Source of the DNA: Microbacterium sp.
GTDB lineage: Bacteria > Actinomycetota > Actinomycetes > Actinomycetales > Microbacteriaceae
DNA length: 64,000 nt
Assembly (NCBI RefSeq): GCF_017305435.1
Contig: NZ_JAFKIP010000002.1
Coordinates: 186,001-250,000, forward strand
Direction of reading: 5' to 3'
Part shown: positions 16,342 through 26,683 of the stretch, piece after piece
Layout of the letters: every line of letters begins with the position of its first letter
Position numbering within the stretch: the stretch's first letter is position 1
Program-made: the position numbers and the translations under genes
Notes under the pieces: model-generated
Database searches by the model: none
Told to the model about the DNA's origin: nothing
Seen by the model: only the letters and a program-made list of their open reading frames with translations

Positions 16342-17312
16342 CCGGATGCCTCTCGCTGGATCACCACGTCGCCGGCGCGTACCGGCGTCGGAAGGGTCGC
16401 GCCGGTACCGAGCGGGATCTCGACCGTCAGGGTCGCCCCGCCGCCGGGAGTGTCGGCGACGGCGCACCGGCCGCCGTGCGCCTTTGCGATCGTGTCGACG
16501 ATCGCGAGCCCGAGACCCGAGCCGCCGACGGAGCGTTTTCCGACGCCGCGGTCGAACCGGCGGAAGACGCGGTGGCGCATCGCCGGCGGGATGCCGGGGC
16601 CGTGATCGCGCACCCACAGCTGCGCACCGGACGGGTGCACGGCGCTGCCGATCTCGATCGCGCTGCCGGCGGGCGTGTACTTCGCGGCGTTGTCGGCCAG
16701 CTGCAGCCAGGCCTGCAGCAGTCGGTCCCGGTCGCCGCGGATGACGCCCTCCGCGGTCTGCTCGATCCTCCACTCGTGACCGGGGATCACCGCGACGAGC
16801 TCGCCGACGCGCTGCGTCAGCAGGGCGAGGTCGACGTCGCCCATCGTGAAGCTGTCGGCTTCGACCGCCGCGAGCAGGTCGATGTCGCCGATGAGGCGCG
16901 TCATGCGATCGAGCTCGGCCATACCGAGCTCGCGGGTCGCAGCGGCGTCGTCGGGGTCGGCGGGGTTCATGATCTCGAGATGTCCGCGCACGATCGTGAT
17001 CGGGGTCTTGAGCTCATGACGGACGTCGTCGAGGAGCCGCCGCTGCGTCTCGAACGAGGCCTCTGCTCCGTCGGCCACGGCATCCGGTGTCGCCGGTTCG
17101 AGAACGACCCACCCGACGAGAGCGGTGACCCCGAGCGTCGCGACCGCACCGACGACGTAGGCCGCGACGGCGCCCCAGGACACGTCGGCATCCGTGATCG
17201 CCAGGATCCCCAGCATCGCCAGTGCGGTCACCGCGAAGCCCGCCCCCACGATCGCCAGCACGAGGCCGAGCGTGCGCAGGCGCCGTCCCGGGGCGGCCAT
17301 CGAGCGGGTCAC
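16338..17312 (-). CDS. Sensor histidine kinase
   Basis: The 324-residue kinase has two close transmembrane helices (about 14-38 and 48-71) with almost no outside loop. That implies sensing within the membrane or of a partner, rather than of a soluble ligand. There follow the H-box VRHELKTPITIVRG (His99), the N-box QLADNAAKYTP, the G1 box VRDHGPGIP and the G2 box GGSGLGLAIV. The start is GTG 17312 or ATG 17300; ribosome binding sites do not decide it. The gene overlaps its response regulator by 4 nt. Confidence 0.9.
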   Translation of the reverse strand: MTRSMAAPGRRLRTLGLVLAIVGAGFAVTALAMLGILAITDADVSWGAVAAYVVGAVATLGVTALVGWVVLEPATPDAVADGAEASFETQRRLLDDVRHELKTPITIVRGHLEIMNPADPDDAAATRELGMAELDRMTRLIGDIDLLAAVEADSFTMGDVDLALLTQRVGELVAVIPGHEWRIEQTAEGVIRGDRDRLLQAWLQLADNAAKYTPAGSAIEIGSAVHPSGAQLWVRDHGPGIPPAMRHRVFRRFDRGVGKRSVGGSGLGLAIVDTIAKAHGGRCAVADTPGGGATLTVEIPLGTGATLPTPVRAGDVVIQREASG

Positions 17313-17317
17313 CCTGT

Positions 17318-17353
17318 CATTATGGACCCGCCGCGCATTATGGACCCGCCGCG
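17318..17353. repeat. Tandem 18-bp direct repeat upstream of the histidine kinase
   Basis: CATTATGGACCCGCCGCG occurs twice head to tail (17318-17335, 17336-17353), starting 6 bp before the kinase GTG and reaching close to the fumC 3' end at 17382. Direct repeats in this place could be operator half-sites for an OmpR-type regulator, but the spacing is nearer two turns of helix than one. Confidence 0.7.
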
Positions 17354-17381
17354 AGAGGGAACCGTGCGGGTCTCGCCGAGA

Positions 17382-18779
<1,398 letters not shown>

Positions 18780-18814
18780 CTCACGTCCTCGTGTGTGTAC
18801 TGGGGTCGAAGGTC

Positions 18815-19468
18815 TCAGTCGGCGATGCCGACGGTCACGTGCGGCACGGCGGTGCCCTCGCTCAAGCGGTAGTTCGCGCCGACGATGCCGAGGCGCCCGG
18901 CAGCCACGGCGTCGGCGATGAGACGCGACGAGGCGAGGATGTCGTCGATCGTGTTGCGCAGGTGCGCGATGCCGACGTCCTCGGCATCCAGTTCGCGCGG
19001 GTCGACGCCGTCGTTCTCACGCAGCACGGTGCGGGCGGCGGGCACGATCTTCGCGATGAGCTGCCAGATGCCCGAGGGGAGCTCGGGGCTCTCGAGCGTC
19101 GTCGAGTCGATCGCGGCCCGCACGGCGCCGCACGCATCGTGCGCCAGCACGATGATGAGGGGCACGTCGAGGGCGGCGACGGCGTACTCGAGGCTCGCGA
19201 CGGCCGAGTCGGATGCCACCTGGCCGGCATTGCGCACGACGAAGAGATCCCCGAGCCCCTGGTCGAAGATGATCTCCGCCGCGAGGCGGGAGTCGGCGCA
19301 GCCGAAGAGCGCCGCGCGCGGCGTCTGTGCGGCTGCCAGCACGTGGCGACGCTCGACGTCCTGGTTGGGGTGGTGCGGTTCACCGGCGACGAACCGGGCG
19401 TTGCCGGCGCGCATGTCCGCCCAGACGGCGGCCGGCGTCTCCCGAGCGGGTGCGACCTGTTCGGTCAT
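18815..19468 (-). CDS. Beta-class carbonic anhydrase
   Basis: A 217-residue zinc enzyme that interconverts CO2 and bicarbonate. The zinc-site motifs are [14 protein letters not shown] and, further on, [10 protein letters not shown] (His-x2-Cys). No signal peptide is seen, so it should be cytoplasmic. ATG 19468 has GAGGAGACCCC in front and overlaps the DUF4245 stop by 3-4 nt, so the two genes are translationally coupled. Confidence 0.93.
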   Translation of the reverse strand: MTEQVAPARETPAAVWADMRAGNARFVAGEPHHPNQDVERRHVLAAAQTPRAALFGCADSRLAAEIIFDQGLGDLFVVRNAGQVASDSAVASLEYAVAALDVPLIIVLAHDACGAVRAAIDSTTLESPELPSGIWQLIAKIVPAARTVLRENDGVDPRELDAEDVGIAHLRNTIDDILASSRLIADAVAAGRLGIVGANYRLSEGTAVPHVTVGIAD

Positions 19469-20091
19469 GGGGTCTCCTCACGCAGGGCACGGATCTGGTC
19501 GGCGACGCCTCCCGCTGCGATCGCCGCGGTGTCGGCGTCGGTGTCGCCGTAGACCAGGACGACGTCCGTCCCGGCATCCGTCGCCAGCGCGTAGGACACG
19601 GAGTCCGTGCGCCCCGCCGACGGAATGCGGTACTCGTCCCAGTCGATGCCGGAGATCGTGACGGATCCGGTCGGCGCATAGCCGCCGAGCTCGGTCTGCA
19701 CCCAACCGTCGGGGGCGTCGATCGCCTGCGCGACGCGGACGTAGCCGGATGCCGGGGCGTACACGACGCGCCACATCTGGCCTTCGACGCGGGCCGAGTT
19801 CGCGCGCCAGTCGGCGGGGACCGTGGGGACGAGGATCGTGTGATCCAGCGACGCCGACACCTGGGCGGCGGCTGCGGCCACGTCGACCGGCTCGGGCTCG
19901 GCGAGGGAGCCACGCGGGACGCCGAGGTAGACCACGGCGACGACGGCGACCGTGACGATGAGCGCGGCGATGAGGTTCCGGAACGTCTTGCTCGAGCGGT
20001 AGGCCGCCGACGAGGCGGCCTTGCGGTCGGCGGTCTCCTGCGGCGTCTCAGGGCGGCCGAGCTCAGCGACGATGCGGGGTGCGGAGGCCAT
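19465..20091 (-). CDS. DUF4245 family membrane-anchored protein
   Basis: The 208-residue protein has one transmembrane helix (about 38-58, NLIAALIVTVAVVAVVYLGV) and an extracytoplasmic domain of about 145 residues with no cysteines. It matches DUF4245, an actinobacterial family of unknown function often found close to xseA/xseB and fructose bisphosphatase genes. ATG 20091 begins MASAPRIV with GAGGACGGC ahead; a GTG one codon earlier is also possible. It lies 40 bp after xseB. Confidence 0.75.
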   Translation of the reverse strand: MASAPRIVAELGRPETPQETADRKAASSAAYRSSKTFRNLIAALIVTVAVVAVVYLGVPRGSLAEPEPVDVAAAAAQVSASLDHTILVPTVPADWRANSARVEGQMWRVVYAPASGYVRVAQAIDAPDGWVQTELGGYAPTGSVTISGIDWDEYRIPSAGRTDSVSYALATDAGTDVVLVYGDTDADTAAIAAGGVADQIRALREETP

Positions 20092-20131
20092 CACGCCGTC
20101 CTCGTGATCGAGGGGAGGGGCGCCGCGGAGA

Positions 20132-20350
20132 TCACGCGTCCGCCTCGGCGGGGCGTGCGGCATCCAGCAGACGCTTCGCGCCGACGAGCCATTCCTCGCA
20201 GCGGGCCGCGAGCGCTTCGCCGCGCGTCCAGAGCGTCAACGACTGTTCCAGGGTCGGCGCGCCCTGTTCGAGCTCCGCGACGACCCGGACGAGCTCGTCA
20301 CGGGCCTGCTCGAACGACAGGCTCGCCACATCGGCGGCGTCGGCAGTCAT
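20132..20350 (-). CDS. xseB: Exodeoxyribonuclease VII small subunit
   Basis: A 72-residue subunit of the single-strand exonuclease, with the typical helical segment [40 protein letters not shown]. It binds several copies along the XseA helical arm. ATG 20350 ([10 protein letters not shown]) has GGAG at a proper distance; ATG 20359 is an in-frame alternative. It follows xseA after 57 bp. Confidence 0.92.
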   Translation of the reverse strand: MTADAADVASLSFEQARDELVRVVAELEQGAPTLEQSLTLWTRGEALAARCEEWLVGAKRLLDAARPAEADA

Positions 20351-20407
20351 GGTCTCCATCTTAGAGCGGCGCTGCGACACCACCCGACCGGGCGGGTGCC
20401 GTCACGG

Positions 20408-21682
20408 TCAGGTGTCGGATTCGGCGACGGGGCCTTCCGAGCGCGCGGCGAACGAGCCCTCGGCGACCGTCACGACGACGGAGGCTCCGGCGGGCGCCTG
20501 TGCGGCATCCCGCACGATGATCCCGCCGTCGGTGTGCGCGATCGCGTATCCGCGCGCGAGGGTCGCGCCGGGCGAGAGGGCGCGAAGGGATGCCTGCAGC
20601 TGGGCGACGCGTCGCTCCCCGTCGTGCACGTGCCGCGTCACGACGTCGCGCCCGCGCGCGGTCAGCGTGAAGAGCTCGTGCGAGCGCGCGACGAGCATGC
20701 CCTCCGGAGCGCGCAGGACGGGGCGGCTGCGCAGCTGATCCAGCTGGGCGATGTCGTGCGCGATGCGCTGCGTGAGGCGCATGCGCGCGCGGCTGCGCAG
20801 CTGCTGCACGATCGCCCGCTGCTCGGCGACATCGGGCACGACGCGCTTCGCGGCATCCGTCGGCGTCGAGGCGCGCAGATCCGCGACGTCGTCGAGGAGA
20901 GGATGGTCGTTCTCGTGACCGATCGCGGAGACGACGGGCGTGGATGCCGCGGCCACGGCGCGCAGCAGCTTCTCGTCGCTGAACCCCAGGAGGGTCTGCG
21001 GGTCGCCGCCGCCGCGGGCGATGACGATGACGTCGACATCCGGATCGGCGTCGAGCGTGCGGAGGGCCGCGATGGTCTCCGGGACGCATCGGTCGCCCTG
21101 GACGGCGGCGTGGATCGTGCGGAACCGCACGTGCGGCCAGCGCAGCTCGGCGTTGCGATGCACATCCCGCTCGGCGTCGCTGCGCTCACCCGTGATGAGG
21201 CCGATGACGTGGGGGAGGAACGGCAGCCGCTTCTTGCGGGCCGGATCGAAGAGCCCCTCGGAGCGCAGCTGCGCGCGCAGGCGTTCGAGGCGTTCGAGCT
21301 GATCGCCGAGCCCGGTGTGCCGCATCGCCGACACCGTGAACGTGAAGTCGCCCGATTTGACGAAGTAGTCGCTCTTCACGCACGCGACCACACGGTCGCC
21401 GAGCTTCAGATCATCGGGGAGGCGCTGCAGCGTCGAGGACCACAGCCGGAAGGAGATGAGCGCGTCGCCCGAGGCGTCCTTGAGCCGGCCGAACACGTGG
21501 CCGCCCCGCAGGCTCCACGCCGTGATCTCGCCCTCGACCCACACCGATCCCCAGTTCGAGACGAAGCCGCGGATCGTCTCGTTCAGGCGCGAGATCGACG
21601 TCGGCGTCTCGGGGGAGGAGTCGCGCGGATGCACCGAGTCGGGTGGCGGCGCGTGGCCGGGCGCCGGTTCGAATGTCGTCAT
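20408..21682 (-). CDS. xseA: Exodeoxyribonuclease VII large subunit
   Basis: The 424-residue catalytic subunit has an N-terminal OB-fold DNA-binding domain (about 28-125, [24 protein letters not shown]), the nuclease domain with [15 protein letters not shown] and [20 protein letters not shown] and [13 protein letters not shown], then a long helical region. It degrades single-stranded DNA into short oligonucleotides. It is divergent from ispH, with 72 bp between the starts, as in mycobacteria. Confidence 0.95.
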   Translation of the reverse strand: MTTFEPAPGHAPPPDSVHPRDSSPETPTSISRLNETIRGFVSNWGSVWVEGEITAWSLRGGHVFGRLKDASGDALISFRLWSSTLQRLPDDLKLGDRVVACVKSDYFVKSGDFTFTVSAMRHTGLGDQLERLERLRAQLRSEGLFDPARKKRLPFLPHVIGLITGERSDAERDVHRNAELRWPHVRFRTIHAAVQGDRCVPETIAALRTLDADPDVDVIVIARGGGDPQTLLGFSDEKLLRAVAAASTPVVSAIGHENDHPLLDDVADLRASTPTDAAKRVVPDVAEQRAIVQQLRSRARMRLTQRIAHDIAQLDQLRSRPVLRAPEGMLVARSHELFTLTARGRDVVTRHVHDGERRVAQLQASLRALSPGATLARGYAIAHTDGGIIVRDAAQAPAGASVVVTVAEGSFAARSEGPVAESDT

Positions 21683-21741
21683 CGCTGCCTCTCCCGCGGG
21701 CGAAGGAGGTCACGCCGGGCCTTCACCCAGCGAGTCCTCTC

Positions 21742-21747
21742 TAGAAT
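21742..21747 (+). promoter_or_regulatory. -10 box TAGAAT, leaderless start of ispH
   Basis: TAGAAT ends 7 nt before GTG 21755. The same arrangement (TAGAATC, then a GTG) precedes ychF. This supports the upstream GTG rather than the in-frame GTG at 21827. Confidence 0.55.
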
Positions 21748-21754
21748 CAGAAGC

Positions 21755-22816
21755 GTGAGCAGCACAGCCGTCCGTCTTCCGTCGCCCCGCATCCCGGGTC
21801 CGCGTGGGCGGCTTCAGGATAACCCGGTGGCCGGTTCCAAGAAGGTGCTGCTCGCCTCGCCCCGCGGCTATTGCGCCGGTGTCGATCGCGCGGTCATCGC
21901 CGTCGAGAAGGCGCTCGAGCGCTTCGGCGCCCCGGTGTACGTGCGCAAGCAGATCGTGCACAACATCCACGTCGTCACCGAGCTCGAGGCGCAGGGCGCC
22001 ATCTTCGTCGACGAGGTCGATGAAGTGCCCACGGGCGCGCACGTGGTGTTCAGCGCGCACGGCGTCTCGCCCGCGGTCGTGAACGCGGCATCCGACCGCG
22101 GCCTGCAGGCCATCGACGCGACCTGTCCGCTCGTGACGAAGGTGCACCGTGAGGCGGTGCGGTTCGCGAAGAGCGACTACGAGATCCTCCTCATCGGCCA
22201 CGACGGGCATGAGGAGGTCGAGGGCACCGCCGGGGAGGCACCCGACCACGTCACCGTCGTCAACTCTCCCGCCGATGCCGACACCGTCGTCGTGAAAGAT
22301 CCGTCGAAGGTCGTGTGGCTGTCGCAGACCACCCTCTCCGTCGACGAGACGATGGAGACCGTGCGGCGGCTGCGCGAACGCTTCCCCGAACTGCAGGATC
22401 CGCCGTCCGACGACATCTGCTACGCGACGCAGAACCGACAGGTCGCGATCAAGAAGGTCGCGAAGGACGCCGATCTCGTGATCGTCGTGGGGTCGGCCAA
22501 CTCCTCCAACTCGGTGCGCCTCGTCGAGGTCGCCCTCGAGTACGGCGCGAAGGCCGCCTATCGCGTCGACTACTCGCACGAGATCGAGCAGGCGTGGCTC
22601 GACGGCGTCGAGACGGTCGGCGTCACGAGCGGCGCGTCCGTTCCCGAGGTGCTCGTGCAGGAGGTGCTGGAGGAGCTCTCCGGCGCGGGCTATCGCGACG
22701 TCGAGCAGGTGCGCACGGCCGAGGAGGACCTCATGTTCTCACTGCCCAAGGAGCTGCGTCAGGATGCCGAGGGCCGCCGCGACGGCCGTGCGCTGGGGGG
22801 ACGGAACCGGTCGTGA
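21755..22816 (+). CDS. ispH: 4-hydroxy-3-methylbut-2-enyl diphosphate reductase
   Basis: Last enzyme of the MEP pathway; an iron-sulfur protein that makes isopentenyl and dimethylallyl diphosphate. The 353-residue protein has the three conserved cluster cysteines in [27 protein letters not shown] and [11 protein letters not shown], and the substrate motif SANSSNS. The GTG start gives an N-terminal extension of about 25 residues over many homologs, but the leaderless promoter supports it. Its stop overlaps the following DUF6264-like gene by 4 nt. Confidence 0.94.
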   Translation: MSSTAVRLPSPRIPGPRGRLQDNPVAGSKKVLLASPRGYCAGVDRAVIAVEKALERFGAPVYVRKQIVHNIHVVTELEAQGAIFVDEVDEVPTGAHVVFSAHGVSPAVVNAASDRGLQAIDATCPLVTKVHREAVRFAKSDYEILLIGHDGHEEVEGTAGEAPDHVTVVNSPADADTVVVKDPSKVVWLSQTTLSVDETMETVRRLRERFPELQDPPSDDICYATQNRQVAIKKVAKDADLVIVVGSANSSNSVRLVEVALEYGAKAAYRVDYSHEIEQAWLDGVETVGVTSGASVPEVLVQEVLEELSGAGYRDVEQVRTAEEDLMFSLPKELRQDAEGRRDGRALGGRNRS

Positions 22817-23385
22817 CCGGCGTCGACGACGCGTCGGATCCCGCGACGCGGCCCGCACCGCAGTACGGCGAGTACGCAACGCCGGAGCAGCAACGTGCCG
22901 CGATCCGGCAGCCCGCGGCATCCCCGCCGCCGCGCGATCACGTTCCGCCTGCGCCGGCCCCGGAGCCGTCGGCGTACACGCCCGGTCGGCCGATGCACGC
23001 GACGACGCGCGCGGCGCAGCCGACGCGCCGCGCCGACCGGGCGATCACGCTCGTCCTCCTCGCCTACGGTCTCGTGACGGTCATCAGCGCCGTGGCGCAG
23101 CTGTGGCATTTCGCGGAGTTCGCAGATACGTGGATGCGCATCGCGGGCATCGACGGCGAGTTCACCAACACCGCGCAGGGGGATCTGTGGGGGCGGATCG
23201 GAGCTGCCCTCCTCGTGCTCGGATGGGTCGTCACCGCCCTCGTGTCGTGGCGCATGCTCCTGCGCGGGCGCATCTCGTGGTGGATCCCCCTCGTCGGAGC
23301 GATCGTCACGTACACAGCGCTCACCGCCTGTCTCATGGTCCCGTTGTTCGGCGACCCGGCCATCGCGGCGCATCTCGTCCGCTGA
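22813..23385 (+). CDS. DUF6264-like membrane protein
   Basis: The 190-residue protein has a Pro-rich soluble N-terminus (about 1-75) and three or four transmembrane helices (about 77-98, 125-145, 155-175). A loop containing [22 protein letters not shown] lies between the first two. This layout fits DUF6264, a family of unknown function found in Microbacteriaceae. Start GTG 22813 overlaps the ispH stop (GTGA), so it is co-translated with ispH. Confidence 0.7.
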   Translation: MTGVDDASDPATRPAPQYGEYATPEQQRAAIRQPAASPPPRDHVPPAPAPEPSAYTPGRPMHATTRAAQPTRRADRAITLVLLAYGLVTVISAVAQLWHFAEFADTWMRIAGIDGEFTNTAQGDLWGRIGAALLVLGWVVTALVSWRMLLRGRISWWIPLVGAIVTYTALTACLMVPLFGDPAIAAHLVR

Positions 23386-23410
23386 TCGCGGCTGCCGGCG
23401 ATCGGGTCGA

Positions 23411-23416
23411 TACGAT
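23411..23416 (+). promoter_or_regulatory. -10 box TACGAT, leaderless start of the MOSC gene
   Basis: TACGAT ends 7 nt before ATG 23424 and overlaps the other candidate ATG (23415), so 23424 is the better start. Confidence 0.45.
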
Positions 23417-23423
23417 GGCGGGC

Positions 23424-23972
23424 ATGCCCCGCCTCGTCGCCGTCTGTGCCGTGCACGCCCTGCTCCCCGACGCGGGGACGATCGGCATCACGGCGATCGA
23501 CAAGAGACCCGTCGACGGGGCGGTGAAGGTCGGTCCCTACGGGGTGTACGCCGACGTGCAGGCCGACCGCAAGCATCACGGAGGGCTCGACAAGGCGCTC
23601 TACGCCTATGCCCAGGAGGATGCCGAGTGGTGGGCCGGCGAGCTCGGTCGCGAGGTGCCGCCGGGCCTCTTCGGCGAGAACCTGCGGACCGAGGGCCTCG
23701 ACGTGAACGCCGCGCGGGTCGGCGAGGTCTGGCGCATCGGCGACCTGCTGCGTGTGGAAGTCACGATGCCTCGCACGCCGTGCCAGACCTTCGCGCGCCG
23801 GATCGGGGGAGCGGAGGCCCGCGGCTGGGTCAAACGCTTCTCGGACGCGCGCCGCCTCGGCCCGTACCTGAAGGTCGTGCGCTCCGGCCGCATCGCCGCG
23901 GGCGACGAGATCGTGGTCGAGCATCGCCCCGAGGGGGCGCCGACGATCCTCGACGTCTATCGCGCGCCCTGA
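23424..23972 (+). CDS. MOSC domain protein (YiiM-like)
   Basis: The 182-residue protein has the MOSC fold with DVQADRKHHGGLDKALYAYAQEDAEWW, FGENLRTEGLDV and the conserved cysteine in MPRTPCQTFARR. MOSC domains use this cysteine to bind sulfur of molybdenum cofactors; YiiM-like proteins reduce N-hydroxylated bases together with a flavin reductase. No partner is adjacent, although the window does contain a molybdopterin oxidoreductase at 1100-2734. Repeat element C follows 27 bp after the stop. Confidence 0.88.
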   Translation: MPRLVAVCAVHALLPDAGTIGITAIDKRPVDGAVKVGPYGVYADVQADRKHHGGLDKALYAYAQEDAEWWAGELGREVPPGLFGENLRTEGLDVNAARVGEVWRIGDLLRVEVTMPRTPCQTFARRIGGAEARGWVKRFSDARRLGPYLKVVRSGRIAAGDEIVVEHRPEGAPTILDVYRAP

Positions 23973-23999
23973 CGCGCGGCATCCCTACCCCGTCAACGG

Positions 24000-24067
24000 C
24001 GAGAAACCACACTCTGCCCGAGAGACCACGGCTGAGGTGGCTTCTCGCGCGGAATGTGGTTTCTCGC
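24000..24067. repeat. Palindromic repeat element C
   Basis: Four copies of a word like CGAGAAACCAC are arranged two forward (24000-24011, 24019-24029) and two reversed (24037-24047, 24055-24066), giving nested outer and inner stems. It lies between the convergent MOSC and fructose-bisphosphate aldolase genes, 27 bp after the MOSC stop. It has the same size and placement as elements A, B and D but a different sequence, and no Vsr-like gene is near. Confidence 0.8.
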
Positions 24068-24079
24068 GTCGAGTTCGGG

Positions 24080-25111
24080 TCAGGCGCTGATCGAGTGACC
24101 CGCCGAGCCGAGCTGCTGCGTCGCCTCGACGACGCGCGCTGCCATCGCGGACTCGGCGATCTTGCCCCATGCGCGCGGGTCGTAGGCCTTCTTGTTGCCC
24201 ACCTCACCGTCGACCTTGAGGACGCCGTCGTAGTTCTGGAACATGAAGCCGGCGACCGACCGCGTGAACGCGTACTGGGTGTCCGTGTCGATGTTCATCT
24301 TGACGACGCCGTTCTTGACGGCGAGAGCGATCTCTTCCGGAGTCGACCCGCTGCCGCCGTGGAAGACGAGGTCGAGGGGCTTCTCGCCCGTGCCGAACTT
24401 CTCGGCGATGCCGGCCTGGATCTCGCCCAGCAGCTCGGGGCGCAGCTTGACGTTGCCCGGCTTGTAGACGCCGTGCACGTTGCCGAAGGTCAGCGCGGCG
24501 ATGTAGCGACCGTTCTCGCCGAGGCCCAGGGCGTCGACGAACTTCGAGACGTCGGCCGTGGTCGTGTACAGGGCCTCGTTGGAGCCCTCGTGCTTGACGC
24601 CGTCCTCTTCGCCGCCGACGACGCCGATCTCGACCTCGAGGATCGCGTTGATCGCCTTCATGCGGGGCAGGAGCTCCTTGGCGATCTCGATGTTCTCGTC
24701 CAGCGGCACGGCCGATCCATCCCACATGTGCGACTGGAAGATCGGGTTGCGGCCCGCCTTGACCTCTTCCTCGGATGCCGCGATCAGCGGCAGCACGAAG
24801 TCCTCGAGCGCGGGCTTGGGGCAGTGGTCGGTGTGCAGGGCGACCGTGATCGGGTAGTTCTTGGCGACCTCGGTCGCGAACTTCGCGAAGGCGAGGGCGC
24901 CCGTCGCGCGGCCCTTGACCGTGTGGCCGGCGAAGTAATCGGCACCGCCCGTGGTCACCTGGATGATGCCGTCGGAACCGGCCTCGGTGAGACCCTGCAG
25001 CACGGCGTTGATGGACTGCGAGCTGGCGGCGTTGATCGCGGGGAAGGCATAGCCGCCCGCCTTCGCCTTGTCCAGCATCTCGGCGTACTGCTCGGGTGTT
25101 GCGACGGGCAT
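24080..25111 (-). CDS. fbaA: Fructose-bisphosphate aldolase, class II
   Basis: Zinc-dependent aldolase of glycolysis and gluconeogenesis, cleaving fructose 1,6-bisphosphate. The 343-residue protein has the zinc ligand and catalytic region in VALHTDHCPKPALED and the phosphate-binding loop in VFHGGSGSTPEEI. ATG 25111 is chosen because GAGGAG lies 6 nt upstream; a GTG two codons earlier is possible. The glpX gene on the opposite side is divergent, so two enzymes of the same carbon node face each other. Confidence 0.95.
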   Translation of the reverse strand: MPVATPEQYAEMLDKAKAGGYAFPAINAASSQSINAVLQGLTEAGSDGIIQVTTGGADYFAGHTVKGRATGALAFAKFATEVAKNYPITVALHTDHCPKPALEDFVLPLIAASEEEVKAGRNPIFQSHMWDGSAVPLDENIEIAKELLPRMKAINAILEVEIGVVGGEEDGVKHEGSNEALYTTTADVSKFVDALGLGENGRYIAALTFGNVHGVYKPGNVKLRPELLGEIQAGIAEKFGTGEKPLDLVFHGGSGSTPEEIALAVKNGVVKMNIDTDTQYAFTRSVAGFMFQNYDGVLKVDGEVGNKKAYDPRAWGKIAESAMAARVVEATQQLGSAGHSISA

Positions 25112-25322
25112 TTCCACTCCTCAGGTCTGCGGATGTCTCCACCGGTCACTCTATCGAAGGCCGGTCCGCGCCGCGGAGGGGGCGACCGGCCAAAACCTCG
25201 GCGTGTTCGCCGGCGCCGGGGACAGCGCGACCGGCCCGGCGGTTCCTGTCACGGTCGTAAGAACCGCGATTCCTTCACGTGGCGCGGGGGTGAATCTTCC
25301 GCCGCGGCGATGAGGATGGTCG

Positions 25323-25328
25323 TAGTCT
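25323..25328 (+). promoter_or_regulatory. -10 box TAGTCT, leaderless start of glpX
   Basis: TAGTCT ends 6 nt before ATG 25335. The 223-bp region between fbaA and glpX otherwise shows no gene; promoters for both genes must lie in it. Confidence 0.45.
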
Positions 25329-25334
25329 CGGAGC

Positions 25335-26327
25335 ATGGTGAGCCTGACCGCGGACATGAGTCCCCTGCATCCCGACCGCAACCTCGCTCTGGAGCTCGTC
25401 CGCGCGACCGAAGCCGCGGCGATCCGCTCCGTGCCGTTCATCGGGCGCGGGCAGAAGGAGCTCGCCGACGGTGCCGCCGTCGACGCGATGCGCGCCTTCC
25501 TCTCGACGGTCAACTTCGACGGCGTGATCGTCATCGGTGAGGGCGAGAAGGACAACGCGCCCATGCTCTACAACGGCGAGCACGTCGGCACGGGCCGCGG
25601 GCCGCAGTGCGATATCGCCGTCGACCCGATCGACGGCACGTCGCTGACCGCCGAGGGGCGCAACAACGCCCTGTCGGTCCTGGCGGTCTCCGATCGGGGG
25701 ACGATGCTGGACGCCTCGAGCGTCTTCTACATGGACAAGCTCGTGACCGGCCCCGCCGGCGTGGGGGTCGTCGACATCCGCCTCCCCGTGGCCGAGAACA
25801 TCCACCGTCTCGCGAAGGCGCTCGGCAAGCCCGTCGACGAGATCGTCGTGTCGGTGCTGAACCGCCCGCGCCACGCCCGCCTCATCGAGGAGATCCGCGA
25901 GGCCGGCGCAGGAACGCGACTCATGAGTGACGGCGACGTGGCCGGCGGCATCAACGCGGCCCGGTACAACGCGCGCACCGACATGTGCATCGGCATCGGC
26001 GGATCGCCCGAAGGCGTCGCGACGACGTGCGCCATCAAGGCGCTCGGCGGCCACATCCAGGGGCGCCTGTGGCCGCGCGATGACGAGGAGAAGCAGAAGG
26101 GCATCGACGCCGGTCTCAAGTTCGGCGACCACGTCTACGAGGCCGACGAGATGGTGACGGGCACGAACACGATCTTCGTCGCGACCGGCGTCACCAACGG
26201 CGAGCTCGTCGGCGGCGTGCGTCGCTCCGGCCCGGACTACATCATCACCGAGAGCATCGTGCTGCGCGGCGCCTCGGGGACCCTTCGTCGCATCACCTCG
26301 GAGCACCTCGCATCCAAGTGGCTGTGA
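25335..26327 (+). CDS. glpX: Fructose-1,6-bisphosphatase, class II
   Basis: Removes the 1-phosphate of fructose 1,6-bisphosphate in gluconeogenesis. The 330-residue protein carries the metal-binding signature VIVIGEGEKDNAPML and IAVDPIDGTSLTAEGRNNALSV, and the C-terminal ITESIVLRGASGTLRRI. In actinobacteria GlpX is the main bisphosphatase (Rv1099c). The promoter 6 nt upstream makes the ATG at 25335 the natural start. Confidence 0.95.
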   Translation: MVSLTADMSPLHPDRNLALELVRATEAAAIRSVPFIGRGQKELADGAAVDAMRAFLSTVNFDGVIVIGEGEKDNAPMLYNGEHVGTGRGPQCDIAVDPIDGTSLTAEGRNNALSVLAVSDRGTMLDASSVFYMDKLVTGPAGVGVVDIRLPVAENIHRLAKALGKPVDEIVVSVLNRPRHARLIEEIREAGAGTRLMSDGDVAGGINAARYNARTDMCIGIGGSPEGVATTCAIKALGGHIQGRLWPRDDEEKQKGIDAGLKFGDHVYEADEMVTGTNTIFVATGVTNGELVGGVRRSGPDYIITESIVLRGASGTLRRITSEHLASKWL

Positions 26328-26483
26328 CCGGCGCGGCCTCGGGGTCTCGACGGGCACCCGTGCGTCGATAACCGTCCGGGAAAGATCTGGCCCTCATTCC
26401 GGCGCGCGAGCGCGGCCTCTGGCACAATGGGTGACGGTCACCGGCGACCTGAACGTCGTCTACGTCATTTCCCGGGGGTTCAT

Positions 26484-26675
26484 ATGTCCGCAGCAGCCAG
26501 CAGTCCGAGGACCGGTCAGATCGATGTCCCCGTCGACGCGTCGCGCCGCCCCGACGTGCTCCTGCGGCGACGGATGCCCGAGGGGCATCAGGTCAACGCC
26601 TGGTGGATGATCGGAGCCTTCGCGGGCGTGTCGATCGCCGTCGTCGCGCTGCTCAACTTCTTCCCCGGCGCCTGA
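26484..26675 (+). CDS. Small membrane protein
   Basis: A 63-residue protein with one transmembrane helix at its C-terminal end (about residues 40-60, WWMIGAFAGVSIAVVALLNFF) and a basic segment (LLRRRMPEGHQ) before it. ATG 26484 has CCCGGGGG ahead; a longer frame from 26427 is possible but unlikely. I do not recognise the family. It stands between glpX and rmuC, tail to tail with rmuC. Confidence 0.6.
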   Translation: MSAAASSPRTGQIDVPVDASRRPDVLLRRRMPEGHQVNAWWMIGAFAGVSIAVVALLNFFPGA

Positions 26676-26683
26676 AGCGCGTC

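Noticed and set aside
26328-26483. Possible RNA element between glpX and the small membrane protein gene
   Set aside because: Only short dyads such as ACGGGCACCCGT are visible, with no convincing structure.
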